Shown here in pieces: positions 1-8,059 of a DNA stretch of 39,235 nucleotides. Numbering within the stretch: position 1 is the stretch's first letter; each line of letters begins with the position of its first letter. The stretch is from Chlamydiia bacterium. GTDB lineage: Bacteria; Chlamydiota; Chlamydiia; Chlamydiales; Parachlamydiaceae. Under the pieces are notes generated by a model. It was given only the letters and a program-made list of their open reading frames with translations. It was not told the origin of the DNA and did no database searches. The stretch spans positions 1 through 39,235 of the forward strand of contig JAGROB010000019.1 of the NCBI GenBank assembly GCA_020440465.1, given 5' to 3'. A program made the translations under genes and the position numbers.

Positions 1-5
1 AGCTA

Positions 6-332
6 ATGATATATTTATTTCTAGCCTCGGCGGTTCTCCCGGTGATTTTGACTCAACTCTACTACTATTTTCAGGTAAAAAAATTAGAAAAAAAAGTAGA
101 TAAAGCCCTAGAGACGAAAGTAGATCAAGTCTTCGATACCTTGAAACGGGAAATTCCGATGGGGGCGACCTTTATTACCGGCTCGTTAGAGGAAAAGCTC
201 AAAGGAAAAGCCCTCTCGGAAGTAAAAAAGCTCGTTCCCGATGTTAAGGAAGATGAAGTTCCTTTTAAACTTATTCTTTACCCTATCTTAATAGCTTTAA
301 TAGTTGGAGTGACTCTGTATCAAATTGTATAG
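6..332 (+). CDS. small two-helix membrane protein, unknown function
   Basis: A 108-residue protein that I do not recognise. A hydrophobic segment at about residues 2-22 is followed by a charged Lys/Glu/Asp-rich middle (about 24-84) that looks helical, and a second hydrophobic segment lies at about 86-106. The middle carries the phrase GATFITGSLEEKLKGKAL, faintly reminiscent of DUF445-type membrane proteins, but that link is weak. The ATG lies only five bases inside the window, so the upstream signal cannot be judged and the true start could be earlier. The stop sits inside the -35 region of the next gene's promoter. Confidence 0.6.
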   Translation: MIYLFLASAVLPVILTQLYYYFQVKKLEKKVDKALETKVDQVFDTLKREIPMGATFITGSLEEKLKGKALSEVKKLVPDVKEDEVPFKLILYPILIALIVGVTLYQIV

Positions 333-353
333 TAATAAATTTTATTATATAAT
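325..353 (+). promoter_or_regulatory. sigma70-type promoter for the 360-671 gene
   Basis: TTGTAT (325-330), a 17-base spacer, and a perfect TATAAT (348-353). The -10 ends only six bases before the ATG at 360, so transcription from here would begin at about the start codon and give a leaderless mRNA. The -35 overlaps the stop codon of the preceding gene. Confidence 0.55.
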
Positions 354-359
354 TAGAGT

Positions 360-671
360 ATGGAACTTGGTAATAAACCTCTTTGGGTCATTCAATTTAA
401 CAAAGGAAGTCGGGAAGATTTTAGTCTCTTGGTTCCCTCTGAAAAGAATGAATTGAAAGTTGCCTCTCAGGAAGCTAAGTTCATCAACACCCTTCAACAT
501 TTCTTTAGAGCCGTTATCGAAACCTCTCTAAACGATCCCAATATCTCAGGTGAGATCAAGGATGATCTTAAGGAGCTTTCCGATAGCGTTGAAAAGCTTC
601 AGCAGTGGATGGAAAATTTTAAGGAGACATTGGAGGGTCCGGAGGATTTATCTGGTCAAGATCCATCTTAA
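360..671 (+). CDS. small acidic hypothetical protein
   Basis: A 103-residue soluble protein that I do not recognise. There is no signal peptide or membrane segment. The N-terminal third looks like a small beta fold (KPLWVIQF, DFSLLVP). The rest is predicted helical and acidic, and the tail is rich in Glu, Asp, Gly and Pro. There is no convincing Shine-Dalgarno site, and the -10 hexamer is almost against the ATG. It ends 39 bases before rng, so the two may be co-transcribed, although rng may have its own promoter. Function cannot be inferred. Confidence 0.6.
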   Translation: MELGNKPLWVIQFNKGSREDFSLLVPSEKNELKVASQEAKFINTLQHFFRAVIETSLNDPNISGEIKDDLKELSDSVEKLQQWMENFKETLEGPEDLSGQDPS

Positions 672-681
672 ACGGTAAAAT
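653..681 (+). promoter_or_regulatory. possible promoter for the rng operon
   Basis: TGGTCA (653-658, 4 of 6 consensus), a 17-base spacer, and TAAAAT (676-681). It would give a leader of about 22 bases before rng at 711. The -35 lies inside the end of the preceding gene. Moderate to weak match. Confidence 0.3.
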
Positions 682-710
682 AGGGCTATTTACATCAAAT
701 AGCTTATCTT

Positions 711-2243
711 ATGCCGGAAATACTTCTAAACATCGAGTCTAAAGAGATCAGATTAGCCGTTTTAAAGAACGGGGTCTTACATGATCTTACTGTAGAAAGA
801 AAAAAAGAGCGCCAGCTTACGGGCAATATCTACAAAGGGCGCGTGACCAATATTTTACATAATATTCAATCCGCCTTTATCGACATCAACGAAGGGGATA
901 ACGGTTTTATTCACATCTCCGACATCGTTGAAAACCGAAAAAAATTCAAAGATCTTTACGACCTCGATTTTGACGAAGAGGAAGAGGGGGATGAAAACGC
1001 TGAGGCTGGCGATCAGGATATCGACAAGGTTTTAAAGCCCGATCAATGGGTTTTGGTTCAAGTGGTCAAAGAGCCGATCGGATCAAAAGGCGCCCGACTG
1101 ACTTCTAACGTGTCGATTGCGGGGCGCTACTTGGTCTTGCTTCCGAACTCTTCTCACCGCGGGGTATCAAGAAAGATTGAAGATCGCGGAGCAAGAGACA
1201 GACTAAAGAAATTCATCCGCTCCTTCGATATGCCGAAAGATATGGGGCTTATCTTAAGAACAGCAAGCTGTATTGCCACTCCGGAAGCTCTTATTCAAGA
1301 GACGCATGATCTGATTCAAACCTGGGAAGAGATCATGAAGGGGTATCAGGAGGCGGAAAAAAGTAAACTTTTATTCGAAGAAAGCGACATTATTAAGCGT
1401 GCCTTAATTACTGCGTTGGATAAAGGCTACGAGCGGATTTTAGTCGATGACTATTCCATTTTCCAGGCTTTAAAAAGACAATATAGCCGCTATGAAAGCG
1501 ATCATAATTTAAAGATCGAGTATTACCGCGATAAAGTCCCCATGTTTGAGCGCTTTAACGTCGAAAGAGAAATCGATAAGACGTTAAGAAGAAAAATTTG
1601 GCTTCCGAGTGGTGGATATCTTTTCTTCGACCGTACCGAAGCGATGCACACGGTTGACGTTAACTCCGGAAGAAGCTCCGGAAAGAATAAAGATGTCGAA
1701 GAGTCGCTTGTCCGCATCAACTTAGAAGCGGCCGAAGAGATCGCCCGGCAAGTTCGGTTAAGGAATGTCGGCGGACTTATCATTTGCGACTTTATCGACA
1801 TGCGTTACAAAAAAAACCAAAGAAGGGTTTTAGAAAGGCTTAAAGATTGTCTGAAAGACGACTCTGCCAAATGCACTGTTTTGGGTATGAGTGAATTCGG
1901 TCTTGTTGAAATGACCCGTCAACGGCATAGAGGCTCTTTAAACCAGACGATCTTTACCGGCTGTCCCTATTGTTTGGGTTTAGGCCTCGTTAAAACGCAT
2001 GAGAGTGTCTCGATTGAAATTGAAAGATTGCTTAAAAAAGCGATCGGCCACATGCAGCAATATGCTTTAAAGCTTGTGACCCATCCGGAAGTCGATCACT
2101 ACTTAAGAATTCACGACAAAGAATACCTGTCCAAGCTGGCAGAGGGGATGAATGCTCACCTGGAGTATGGGGTGAATGACTGCCTTCACTTAAACGAATT
2201 TGAGTTTTATTCGACCATTAACGACAAGAAAATCGAAGTTTAA
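711..2243 (+). CDS. rng: ribonuclease G/E family endoribonuclease
   Basis: A 510-residue RNase G-type enzyme that cuts single-stranded AU-rich RNA for rRNA maturation and mRNA turnover. The S1-like RNA-binding region is at about residues 36-132 and carries a very acidic insert at about 83-106. The catalytic DNase I-like core contains D316 (TVDVNSGR) and D360 (CDFIDM), matching the metal-binding aspartates D303 and D346 of E. coli RNase E. The Zn-link cysteines are C418 and C421 (TGCPYC). There is no long C-terminal degradosome scaffold, so the length fits RNase G (about 490-510). No clear Shine-Dalgarno precedes the ATG. Chlamydiae keep this gene (cafE) next to plsB and ptr, as here. Confidence 0.95.
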   Translation: MPEILLNIESKEIRLAVLKNGVLHDLTVERKKERQLTGNIYKGRVTNILHNIQSAFIDINEGDNGFIHISDIVENRKKFKDLYDLDFDEEEEGDENAEAGDQDIDKVLKPDQWVLVQVVKEPIGSKGARLTSNVSIAGRYLVLLPNSSHRGVSRKIEDRGARDRLKKFIRSFDMPKDMGLILRTASCIATPEALIQETHDLIQTWEEIMKGYQEAEKSKLLFEESDIIKRALITALDKGYERILVDDYSIFQALKRQYSRYESDHNLKIEYYRDKVPMFERFNVEREIDKTLRRKIWLPSGGYLFFDRTEAMHTVDVNSGRSSGKNKDVEESLVRINLEAAEEIARQVRLRNVGGLIICDFIDMRYKKNQRRVLERLKDCLKDDSAKCTVLGMSEFGLVEMTRQRHRGSLNQTIFTGCPYCLGLGLVKTHESVSIEIERLLKKAIGHMQQYALKLVTHPEVDHYLRIHDKEYLSKLAEGMNAHLEYGVNDCLHLNEFEFYSTINDKKIEV

Positions 2244-2256
2244 AACGGATAGGTTC

Positions 2257-3198
2257 ATGAAGTCCGAAAGGGCACTCGAAAAGATATTTGAGCGGTTTGA
2301 AGCCACTTATGTTAAGGCGCTCAAACAAAACGGGTTTACCGATAGCGTCGCAATAGAAAATATCCGAACCCTTAAATCGCTTGCTCTAAAAGAGCTTAGT
2401 GATCCGACACTCTTCGAGGCTTATCATAAGATGGAGCGTAAGCCCTTTGATTTTTATCGGTTCGGTCTCGATTTTTTCGGTCCGCTGATCGATGAAAAGG
2501 CTTCTTCTTTCATGGGAGAGCGTGAGCTTGATGAGATAGAAGAAAACTTAAGAATAGGTCAAAACGCAATCCTTTTTGCGAACCATCAGACTGAACCCGA
2601 TCCCCAAATCATCTCTTTTATGCTTCAGGATAAGCATCCAAGACTTGCGGAAGAGATGATTTTTGTCGCGGGGCACCGTGTTACCTCCGATCCTGTAGCA
2701 ATCCCTTTTAGCCGGGGAAGGAATTTAATCTGCATTTTCTCTAAAAGGCATATCGAAAACGATCCCGATCAAAAAGAGGCAAGAATCCTTCATAACCGAA
2801 AAGCGATGGAAAAGTTAAAATCTCTTCTTAAAGAGGGGGGTAAATGCATCTATGTAGCTCCTTCGGGGGGAAGAGATCGACCCAACGAGCAAAATGAACT
2901 TTTACCCGCTATGTTCGATCCGGCAAGTCTTGAGCTTTTTCGTCTGATGGCCACAGGGACAAAGACCCGCTTTTACCCCCTTGCCATGCATACATATGAG
3001 ATCATGCCTCCGCCTGAAAAAGTGGAAAAGGAACTCGGTGAGACAAGAGAAGCGGGGTTTGGACCTGTTTATCTTGCCATAGGTCAGGCTTTGGATTTGG
3101 ATCATTTTCCCGGGATGCCGGAAGAGAAGTCTCTCGCTCGCATTAAACGCGCTGAGTACGTATACTCTCATGTCCTCGATTTGTATTTAAGGAAATAA
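2257..3198 (+). CDS. plsB: glycerol-3-phosphate acyltransferase, plant-plastid type
   Basis: Adds an acyl chain to sn-glycerol 3-phosphate, the first step of phospholipid synthesis. With the ATG at 2257 it is 313 residues, far shorter than E. coli PlsB (about 800), and it is the soluble plastid-like form known from chlamydiae. It shows an N-terminal helical domain (about 1-65), the acyltransferase H(X4)D motif as NHQTEPD (H110, D115), and the substrate-binding motif APSGGRDRPN (about 201-210). An upstream TTG at 2200 would overlap rng by 44 bases; I prefer the ATG, which has a GGATAGG-like site and sits 13 bases after rng. ptr follows after one base. It works with PlsX, encoded later in the same run. 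Confidence 0.9.
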   Translation: MKSERALEKIFERFEATYVKALKQNGFTDSVAIENIRTLKSLALKELSDPTLFEAYHKMERKPFDFYRFGLDFFGPLIDEKASSFMGERELDEIEENLRIGQNAILFANHQTEPDPQIISFMLQDKHPRLAEEMIFVAGHRVTSDPVAIPFSRGRNLICIFSKRHIENDPDQKEARILHNRKAMEKLKSLLKEGGKCIYVAPSGGRDRPNEQNELLPAMFDPASLELFRLMATGTKTRFYPLAMHTYEIMPPPEKVEKELGETREAGFGPVYLAIGQALDLDHFPGMPEEKSLARIKRAEYVYSHVLDLYLRK

Positions 3199-3199
3199 G

Positions 3200-6040
3200 A
3201 TGTCTCTACCATTTTTTGCACTAGTCGTTTTAAGCCTTTTTACCACGACCCTTCCGGGGACTGAAGAGATACGAGATACAAGGGATTTAATGTATTTAAA
3301 TCCCCAAATGCAAAACAGGGCGACCAAGAAGATTCGGCTGGATAATGGGATCGAAGCGCTTTTAATTAGTGATCCCACTTCGGAAGATGCGGGGGTTGCG
3401 CTCACCGTAAAGGCCGGCAGCTGGGACGAGCCGGAAAATTCAGAGGGTCTTGCTCACTTTTTGGAGCATATGCTTTTTATGGGAACGGAAGCGTATCCCG
3501 TAGAATCGGAGTATGATAGTGTCCTTTCCCGTTATCGGGGCAAATCAAATGCTTTTACTTACACGGATATCACAAGCTACATGTTTTCCGTTAAAAAAGA
3601 GGGTTTTGAAGAGGTTTTAAAGCGGTTTAGCTCCTTTTTTAAAGCCCCTCTTTTTAACCCTTCCGGTGTCGATCGTGAAGTTAGAGCGATTGATCAAGAA
3701 TTTCGAATGAATAAAGAAAAAGACTCTTTTTTAAAGCTTCAAGTATTAAAAGAGCTCTCTTTATCCGATCACCCCTTTTCCCGCTTTAACTCCGGGAACA
3801 AAGAAAGCCTTAAAAATACCTCGAGAGAAGAGCTTAAAGCCTGGTATGAAACAACATACAGCGCAGATAAAATGCGTCTTTGGGTATTTGCCCCGTTTTC
3901 TTTGGATGAAATTCAAGCGAAAGTGGAAGACGCTTTTAAATCTGTGCCCATCCGTTCAACGAAAGAGGCAGATTACCCTGAGTTCTTTTTAAAAGAAGAT
4001 GCCAAAGGGAAAATGGTCTTGATGCGGCCTATTCAGGATGAAAGAGAGCTCTCTTTAATGTGGGAGCTTTCCGAGACGCTTTCTCAATCCACCGATGAAA
4101 AGCCGTGGAATCAAATCGCCTGGATTTTGGGGAGTGAGGGGGAAAATAGTCTTTTAGACACGCTCAAAAAAGAGGGGCTTGCCACCGGTTTATCGGCAGG
4201 AGATTTAGGGCTTTCATCTAAGAAACGGCTATTTTTTATTGATGTTGAGTTAACCTCCGAAGGGGAAAAACAGTGGAAGCGGGTAGTCGAAGTTATTTTT
4301 CAGGCTATTGAACTTTTAAAAGAACAAGGGATCTCTCATTCGCTTTTTGATACCATTCAGGGGCTTCAAAAGCTAAACTACCAGTGGACGGCTCCAAAAG
4401 ATGTCTTTTCAGAGGCTATGAGTCATGCGTTTACCCAAGGGTACGAGCCATTAGAGAGCTATCCCGAAAGAACGTTTGTGGCCAAGAAATATGACGCCAA
4501 AAAAATTCAAGAGATGCTTCAGGGGATGACCCCCGATAACGCGCTTTATTTTTTATTAACCCCCGATGTGAAAGATCCCAAAGCGTATCAAAAGCTAGAA
4601 AAATGGACTCAAACGCCCTACTCGATAGAGTCTATGGATTTAAGTCCCTATAAAACGGTTGAACTGAATCCGAATATCCGTCTTCCGACTGAAAATCCGT
4701 ATATTCCTACAGATTTTAAGGTGAAGTATGCGGGAGGGGAAAAAACATGGGATTCGGAGTTAAACCCGGAAACGCTTTTTGATACCGGCCAAGGCAAGCT
4801 TTACTTTTTACAAGACCCCTATTTCTTAGTACCCCAGGCTTATCTTTCTTTTGAGGTAAAGACCCCCGTTGTAACCGATGCTATTCCCAAAAGCGCTTTA
4901 ATGAGGGACCTTTGGATCAAGCTTTACAACCAGCTTTTAAGCGGTCCCCTTTACGATGCTAAGTTGGCGGGGGTAGACATTAAGTTGGAACCGGCAGAGG
5001 AGGGGGTAAGATTCATTCTCAATGGTTATACCGATAAGCTTCCTCAAATTTTATCTCGCATAGAAAATGGACTAAAGCTTAAAGGACTTACTGAAAAGCA
5101 GTATCATCAAATGGTAAGAGAGCTTGAAAGGGAGTTAAAAAATAGCGCGCTTGACACCCCCATCAAGCAAGCGATAGAAGCTTTTAAAAGCGCGATCTAT
5201 AAACCGTGGTCTTCTCCTAATGACAAGCTCAAAGCCCTCTCTCGCCTAAAGTACGATCAGTTTTTAAAGTTCAATGAGCGGCTTTTCGAAAGAAGCTATA
5301 CAGAAGGGGTTATCCTGGGCAACTTTACCTCTAAAGAGGCATCCGTCATCTGGAAAGAGTGGGTAAGATCGCTTGGGAAAAAGGGGTATCCTGTAAAAGA
5401 GCAAAAACCTCAAGAGGTGATCGAGCTTTCCCAGAAAAAGGGGCCTTTTAAAAAGGTTAAAAAGATTCATGCCCAAGGAAACGGTTTTATTCTGGGTATT
5501 GAATCAGAGATCTTTTCGGCAAAAGCCAGGGGAGTGCAGCAACTGCTTCAGCAGGTGGTAGACAAAGCCTTCTTTAAAGAGTTAAGAACACTCCAGCAGA
5601 CCGGATATTTAGTTGCTGTGGTTGCTGAAGACTTAAAGAAGCACCTTTTTACCCTGTTTTTAGTTCAATCGGCAACTCTTCGTCCCGAAGAGCTTTTATG
5701 GCGTGTCGAGACCTTTATCGATCAGTTTACGCGCGATTTAAAAGAAAATTTAAGTGAAGCTGACTTTCAGATTGCTAAAGAGGCGCTTTTGAAGCAGCTT
5801 CAAGAGAAGCCAAAAGCTTTAAACGAGCTGGGTGAGCTTATGGTGAAGCTTGGGTTCGAATTGGATGGCGATTTTTCCTGGTTGAAGCAAAGAGAGACTA
5901 GTTTAAAAGAGCTCAGTTATCAAGCATTTCTTGAAGAAGCTCATAGTTATTTAGGCCGAAAAAACCGTCGTCGATTGGGGGTTTTAGCGGATGGTGAAGA
6001 TAAAATGCCCTTTCAATACAAAACCTTATTAGAAAAGTGA
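3200..6040 (+). CDS. ptr: secreted insulinase/pitrilysin-family (M16) metalloprotease
   Basis: A 946-residue zinc protease of the large insulysin type. Residues 1-20 look like a signal peptide, so it probably acts in the periplasm. The inverted zinc motif HFLEH (H86, E89, H90) is intact, and the distal glutamate falls 77 residues later (E167 in REVRAIDQE), as in insulysin. The rest fits four M16 half-domains: the N-terminal active half to about 480, then non-catalytic halves. A good AAGGA ribosome site precedes the ATG at 3200. Its stop overlaps the next gene's GTG, so the two are probably translationally coupled. C. trachomatis has the same plsB-ptr pairing. Confidence 0.92.
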   Translation: MSLPFFALVVLSLFTTTLPGTEEIRDTRDLMYLNPQMQNRATKKIRLDNGIEALLISDPTSEDAGVALTVKAGSWDEPENSEGLAHFLEHMLFMGTEAYPVESEYDSVLSRYRGKSNAFTYTDITSYMFSVKKEGFEEVLKRFSSFFKAPLFNPSGVDREVRAIDQEFRMNKEKDSFLKLQVLKELSLSDHPFSRFNSGNKESLKNTSREELKAWYETTYSADKMRLWVFAPFSLDEIQAKVEDAFKSVPIRSTKEADYPEFFLKEDAKGKMVLMRPIQDERELSLMWELSETLSQSTDEKPWNQIAWILGSEGENSLLDTLKKEGLATGLSAGDLGLSSKKRLFFIDVELTSEGEKQWKRVVEVIFQAIELLKEQGISHSLFDTIQGLQKLNYQWTAPKDVFSEAMSHAFTQGYEPLESYPERTFVAKKYDAKKIQEMLQGMTPDNALYFLLTPDVKDPKAYQKLEKWTQTPYSIESMDLSPYKTVELNPNIRLPTENPYIPTDFKVKYAGGEKTWDSELNPETLFDTGQGKLYFLQDPYFLVPQAYLSFEVKTPVVTDAIPKSALMRDLWIKLYNQLLSGPLYDAKLAGVDIKLEPAEEGVRFILNGYTDKLPQILSRIENGLKLKGLTEKQYHQMVRELERELKNSALDTPIKQAIEAFKSAIYKPWSSPNDKLKALSRLKYDQFLKFNERLFERSYTEGVILGNFTSKEASVIWKEWVRSLGKKGYPVKEQKPQEVIELSQKKGPFKKVKKIHAQGNGFILGIESEIFSAKARGVQQLLQQVVDKAFFKELRTLQQTGYLVAVVAEDLKKHLFTLFLVQSATLRPEELLWRVETFIDQFTRDLKENLSEADFQIAKEALLKQLQEKPKALNELGELMVKLGFELDGDFSWLKQRETSLKELSYQAFLEEAHSYLGRKNRRRLGVLADGEDKMPFQYKTLLEK

Positions 6041-6495
6041 AAACACACGACAACTTTAAAATATTTATAGACCGTTTGAAAAACGGTGTTACCGAAAATA
6101 TTGCCTTTTTAGAAGACCCTTCCTTTTTGGATGTGCATGAAAGAGAGCTCGGTTTTTTTGAGCCCATACAGGTCATGGGAGAGGCTTATCTGATACAAAA
6201 AGAGCTTGTTATCAAGCTCACTTTAAAAACCAAAGCTGAGCTTCCCTGTTCTATCTGCAATAAAAAAACTTCTTTTCAAATAGATGTTGATAATTTTTAT
6301 TTGACAAAGCCTTTAGATGAAATCCCGACGCATATTTTTGATTATTCCGAAGAAGCGAGAGAAGCTATTTTACTAGAAGTCCCGTTTGTTGTAGAATGTA
6401 GCCAGGGAATTTGTCCCGAGCGAAAAGAGATTGAACCCTACTTGGCCCCCCCGACTTCCGAAGAAGAGGGATGGAGGCCGTTTAAAGATTTATAG
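6037..6495 (+). CDS. yceD: YceD/DUF177 family protein
   Basis: A 152-residue DUF177 protein, a family that sits just upstream of rpmF in most bacteria and is linked to 23S rRNA accumulation. The N-terminal beta-rich part has a CSIC pair (about residues 71-74). The family signature region near the C-terminus (EAILLEVPFVVECSQGICP) keeps the two-cysteine pattern, although the usual second CxxC is reduced. The start is GTG at 6037, whose last two bases form part of the ptr TGA (a GTGA overlap), indicating coupling. A gap of 28 bases separates it from rpmF. Confidence 0.85.
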   Translation: MKTHDNFKIFIDRLKNGVTENIAFLEDPSFLDVHERELGFFEPIQVMGEAYLIQKELVIKLTLKTKAELPCSICNKKTSFQIDVDNFYLTKPLDEIPTHIFDYSEEAREAILLEVPFVVECSQGICPERKEIEPYLAPPTSEEEGWRPFKDL

Positions 6496-6523
6496 CTGAT
6501 TATTTTTCAGGAGTTAATAGATT

Positions 6524-6703
6524 ATGGCCGTACCACGTAACCGTCATTCAAACGCAAGAAAAAACACGAAAAGAGCGCATCACGCAAAGACGCCCCGCAA
6601 CTTGGGTCGCTGCTCCAATTGTGCTGCAACCGTATTGCCCCACCACGTATGCCAAGCTTGTGGCATGTATGCTAAGAAAAGCGTCATGGAGCCCCAAAGC
6701 TAA
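6524..6703 (+). CDS. rpmF: 50S ribosomal protein L32 (zinc-ribbon form)
   Basis: A 59-residue L32. It begins MAVPRNRHSNARKNTKRAHH and carries the zinc ribbon as CxxC (C30, C33) and CxxC (C43, C46), so this is the zinc-binding paralogue type. A strong CAGGAG ribosome site lies about ten bases before the ATG. The order yceD-rpmF-plsX is the classic bacterial arrangement that couples ribosome and lipid synthesis genes. plsX follows after 18 bases. Confidence 0.97.
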   Translation: MAVPRNRHSNARKNTKRAHHAKTPRNLGRCSNCAATVLPHHVCQACGMYAKKSVMEPQS

Positions 6704-6721
6704 GTTTAAATAGCTTATCTC

Positions 6722-7633
6722 ATGCGGGTAGGGATCGATCTGATGGGCTCTGAAAAGAGTCCGCAAGCGCTTTTTGAATCGTTAGTTAAAGCTTCTCGGA
6801 GCCTTTCAAAAGTTTCCGAGATTCATCTTTTTGTGACCCCAACGATACAAAGAGAGATCGCGTCCCTTGCACACGAACTTCCGCTTCACTTTCATGTCTT
6901 TGATCATGTTATTGAAATGGGGGATGATCCCGTCCGCTCTTTAAGGGAAAAACCGGAGGCAACCTTGATTCAGGGCATCAAAGCGCTTCGGGAGAAACTA
7001 ATCGACGTATTTATCACCGCATCCAATACGGGCGCTTTGATTTCCGCAAGCTCTTTGTTTTTACCTAAAAAAGAGGGGGTTAAAAGACCCGCTTTAATGG
7101 CATCGCTTCCCACAAGAAAGGGCGTTGTAACCTTAATCGACGCGGGAGCAAGCGTGCAGATGAAACCGGCTTTGATGTATCATTTTGCCGAGATAGGCAT
7201 TAATCACGCCAAAACCGTTCATGGAAAAGCAAATCCCACTGTGGGATTGTTGAATGTGGGACAGGAGTCTCAAAAAGGGACTTTAGAGCATAGAGACGCC
7301 TTCGAAAAGCTTTCCAAGCTTCCGACGTTTAAGGGAAATATCGAGCCCGATCGGATGTTCCAGGGAGATGTCGATGTGATCGTCGCGGATGGCTTTTCGG
7401 GGAATATCTTACTTAAAACCGCAGAAGGGGTCTCGGAGTTTATATTTCAAGCGCTTCAAGAGACCTCATCAGAAGGTTTACAGCCCGAGATAGAGGCTTT
7501 AAAGAAGCGCTTTGAGTACGCCGACTTCCCCGGCGCCCGTGTGGTGGGGGTAGAAGGCACCGTCATCAAAATCCACGGCAATGCCCACCCCGACGCCCTT
7601 ATCCATTGCCTCCAAGCCCTTAAACGGGAATGA
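6722..7633 (+). CDS. plsX: acyl-ACP:phosphate acyltransferase
   Basis: PlsX converts acyl-ACP and phosphate to acyl-phosphate, feeding phospholipid synthesis. The 303-residue protein is somewhat shorter than the usual 330-350. It shows the N-terminal GIDLMGSEKSP (family form DxMGGDxxP), GDDPVRSLREKP, ASNTGALI, and the late glycine-rich VADGFSGNILLKTAEG. There is no Shine-Dalgarno site before the ATG. The 13 bases aaatagcttatct just upstream also lie just upstream of rng. Last gene of the plus-strand run. Confidence 0.95.
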   Translation: MRVGIDLMGSEKSPQALFESLVKASRSLSKVSEIHLFVTPTIQREIASLAHELPLHFHVFDHVIEMGDDPVRSLREKPEATLIQGIKALREKLIDVFITASNTGALISASSLFLPKKEGVKRPALMASLPTRKGVVTLIDAGASVQMKPALMYHFAEIGINHAKTVHGKANPTVGLLNVGQESQKGTLEHRDAFEKLSKLPTFKGNIEPDRMFQGDVDVIVADGFSGNILLKTAEGVSEFIFQALQETSSEGLQPEIEALKKRFEYADFPGARVVGVEGTVIKIHGNAHPDALIHCLQALKRE

Positions 7634-7641
7634 GATTCTTA

Positions 7642-7660
7642 TGGGTTACACTTTAACCCA
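7642..7660. terminator. small hairpin after plsX
   Basis: TGGGTTA (7642-7648), five-base loop, TAACCCA (7654-7660), nine bases after the plsX stop. No T-tract follows directly. A near-direct repeat of the left half (atgggtaacactttttt) follows and ends in a T-run. It may act as a weak terminator. Confidence 0.35.
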
Positions 7661-7758
7661 AAGACATGGGTAACACTTTTTTCTGTAATTTTTTTCATAG
7701 TGGCAGGATAATTATGCTTGAAAAGCCTTGATAGGGACGAATATTTTTTAAAAGTTAT

Positions 7759-7874
7759 AACGATAAGAACGATATAACGATAAAAACGATATCTCTAATT
7801 AGTTTAAAGCCTAATTTTTAAGGTGTTAACCTGATTGGAGATATCGTTTTTATCGTTATATCGTTCTTATCGTT
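7759..7874. repeat. perfect 37-bp inverted repeat (long hairpin)
   Basis: The left arm 7759-7795 and right arm 7838-7874 are exact reverse complements, giving a 37-bp perfect stem. It continues inward with G-T wobble pairs and few mismatches to about position 7807 and extends outward by one pair. Each arm contains two copies of aacgataRaaacgat, 17 bases apart. The loop is about 42 bases before inner pairing. It lies between convergent genes, so it could be a two-way terminator or the remnant of a small non-autonomous element. No transposase is present. Confidence 0.9.
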
Positions 7875-7933
7875 AAAAATTTACAAATTATTTTAAAAAT
7901 GTCTCGCATAATTAATAAATGTCCAAACTTGGG

Positions 7934-7949
7934 GGGTGACAAGTCACCC
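7934..7949. repeat. short palindrome GGGTGAC-AA-GTCACCC
   Basis: Perfect seven-base arms separated by two bases. It lies in the GC-richer part of the plsX/DUF374 gap. Possible binding site or minor hairpin; role unknown. Confidence 0.5.
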
Positions 7950-8059
7950 TGTCTGAGAGCGGCTATCAAAGTCGCCGCACTCCAAATGAATCCCGCTAGT
8001 AAACGAAATATCCAAATCCGAGATGCCTCTTTTTCTCTTATCCTCGGTGGTGAAAAAAT

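Larger units (their letters stand above)
7634..8059. other. 426-base intergenic region with hairpins, no confident gene
   Basis: Between convergent plsX and the DUF374 gene. From left to right it holds a small hairpin (7642-7660), an AT-rich stretch, the large inverted repeat 7759-7874, and a higher-GC segment (about 7920-8059) with a GGGTGAC/GTCACCC palindrome. A 54-codon plus-strand frame (7899-8063) and a minus-strand frame in phase with the acyltransferase are both open across the GC-richer segment. Neither has a ribosome site or a recognisable product. Confidence 0.6.

Noticed and set aside
2200-2256. Upstream TTG start giving PlsB 19 more residues
   Set aside because: TTG start, 44-base overlap with rng, and added residues that look unrelated; the ATG at 2257 has a plausible ribosome site.
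7759-7874. Insertion sequence
   Set aside because: The inverted repeat encloses only about 42 bases with no transposase and no clear target duplication; at most a non-autonomous remnant.
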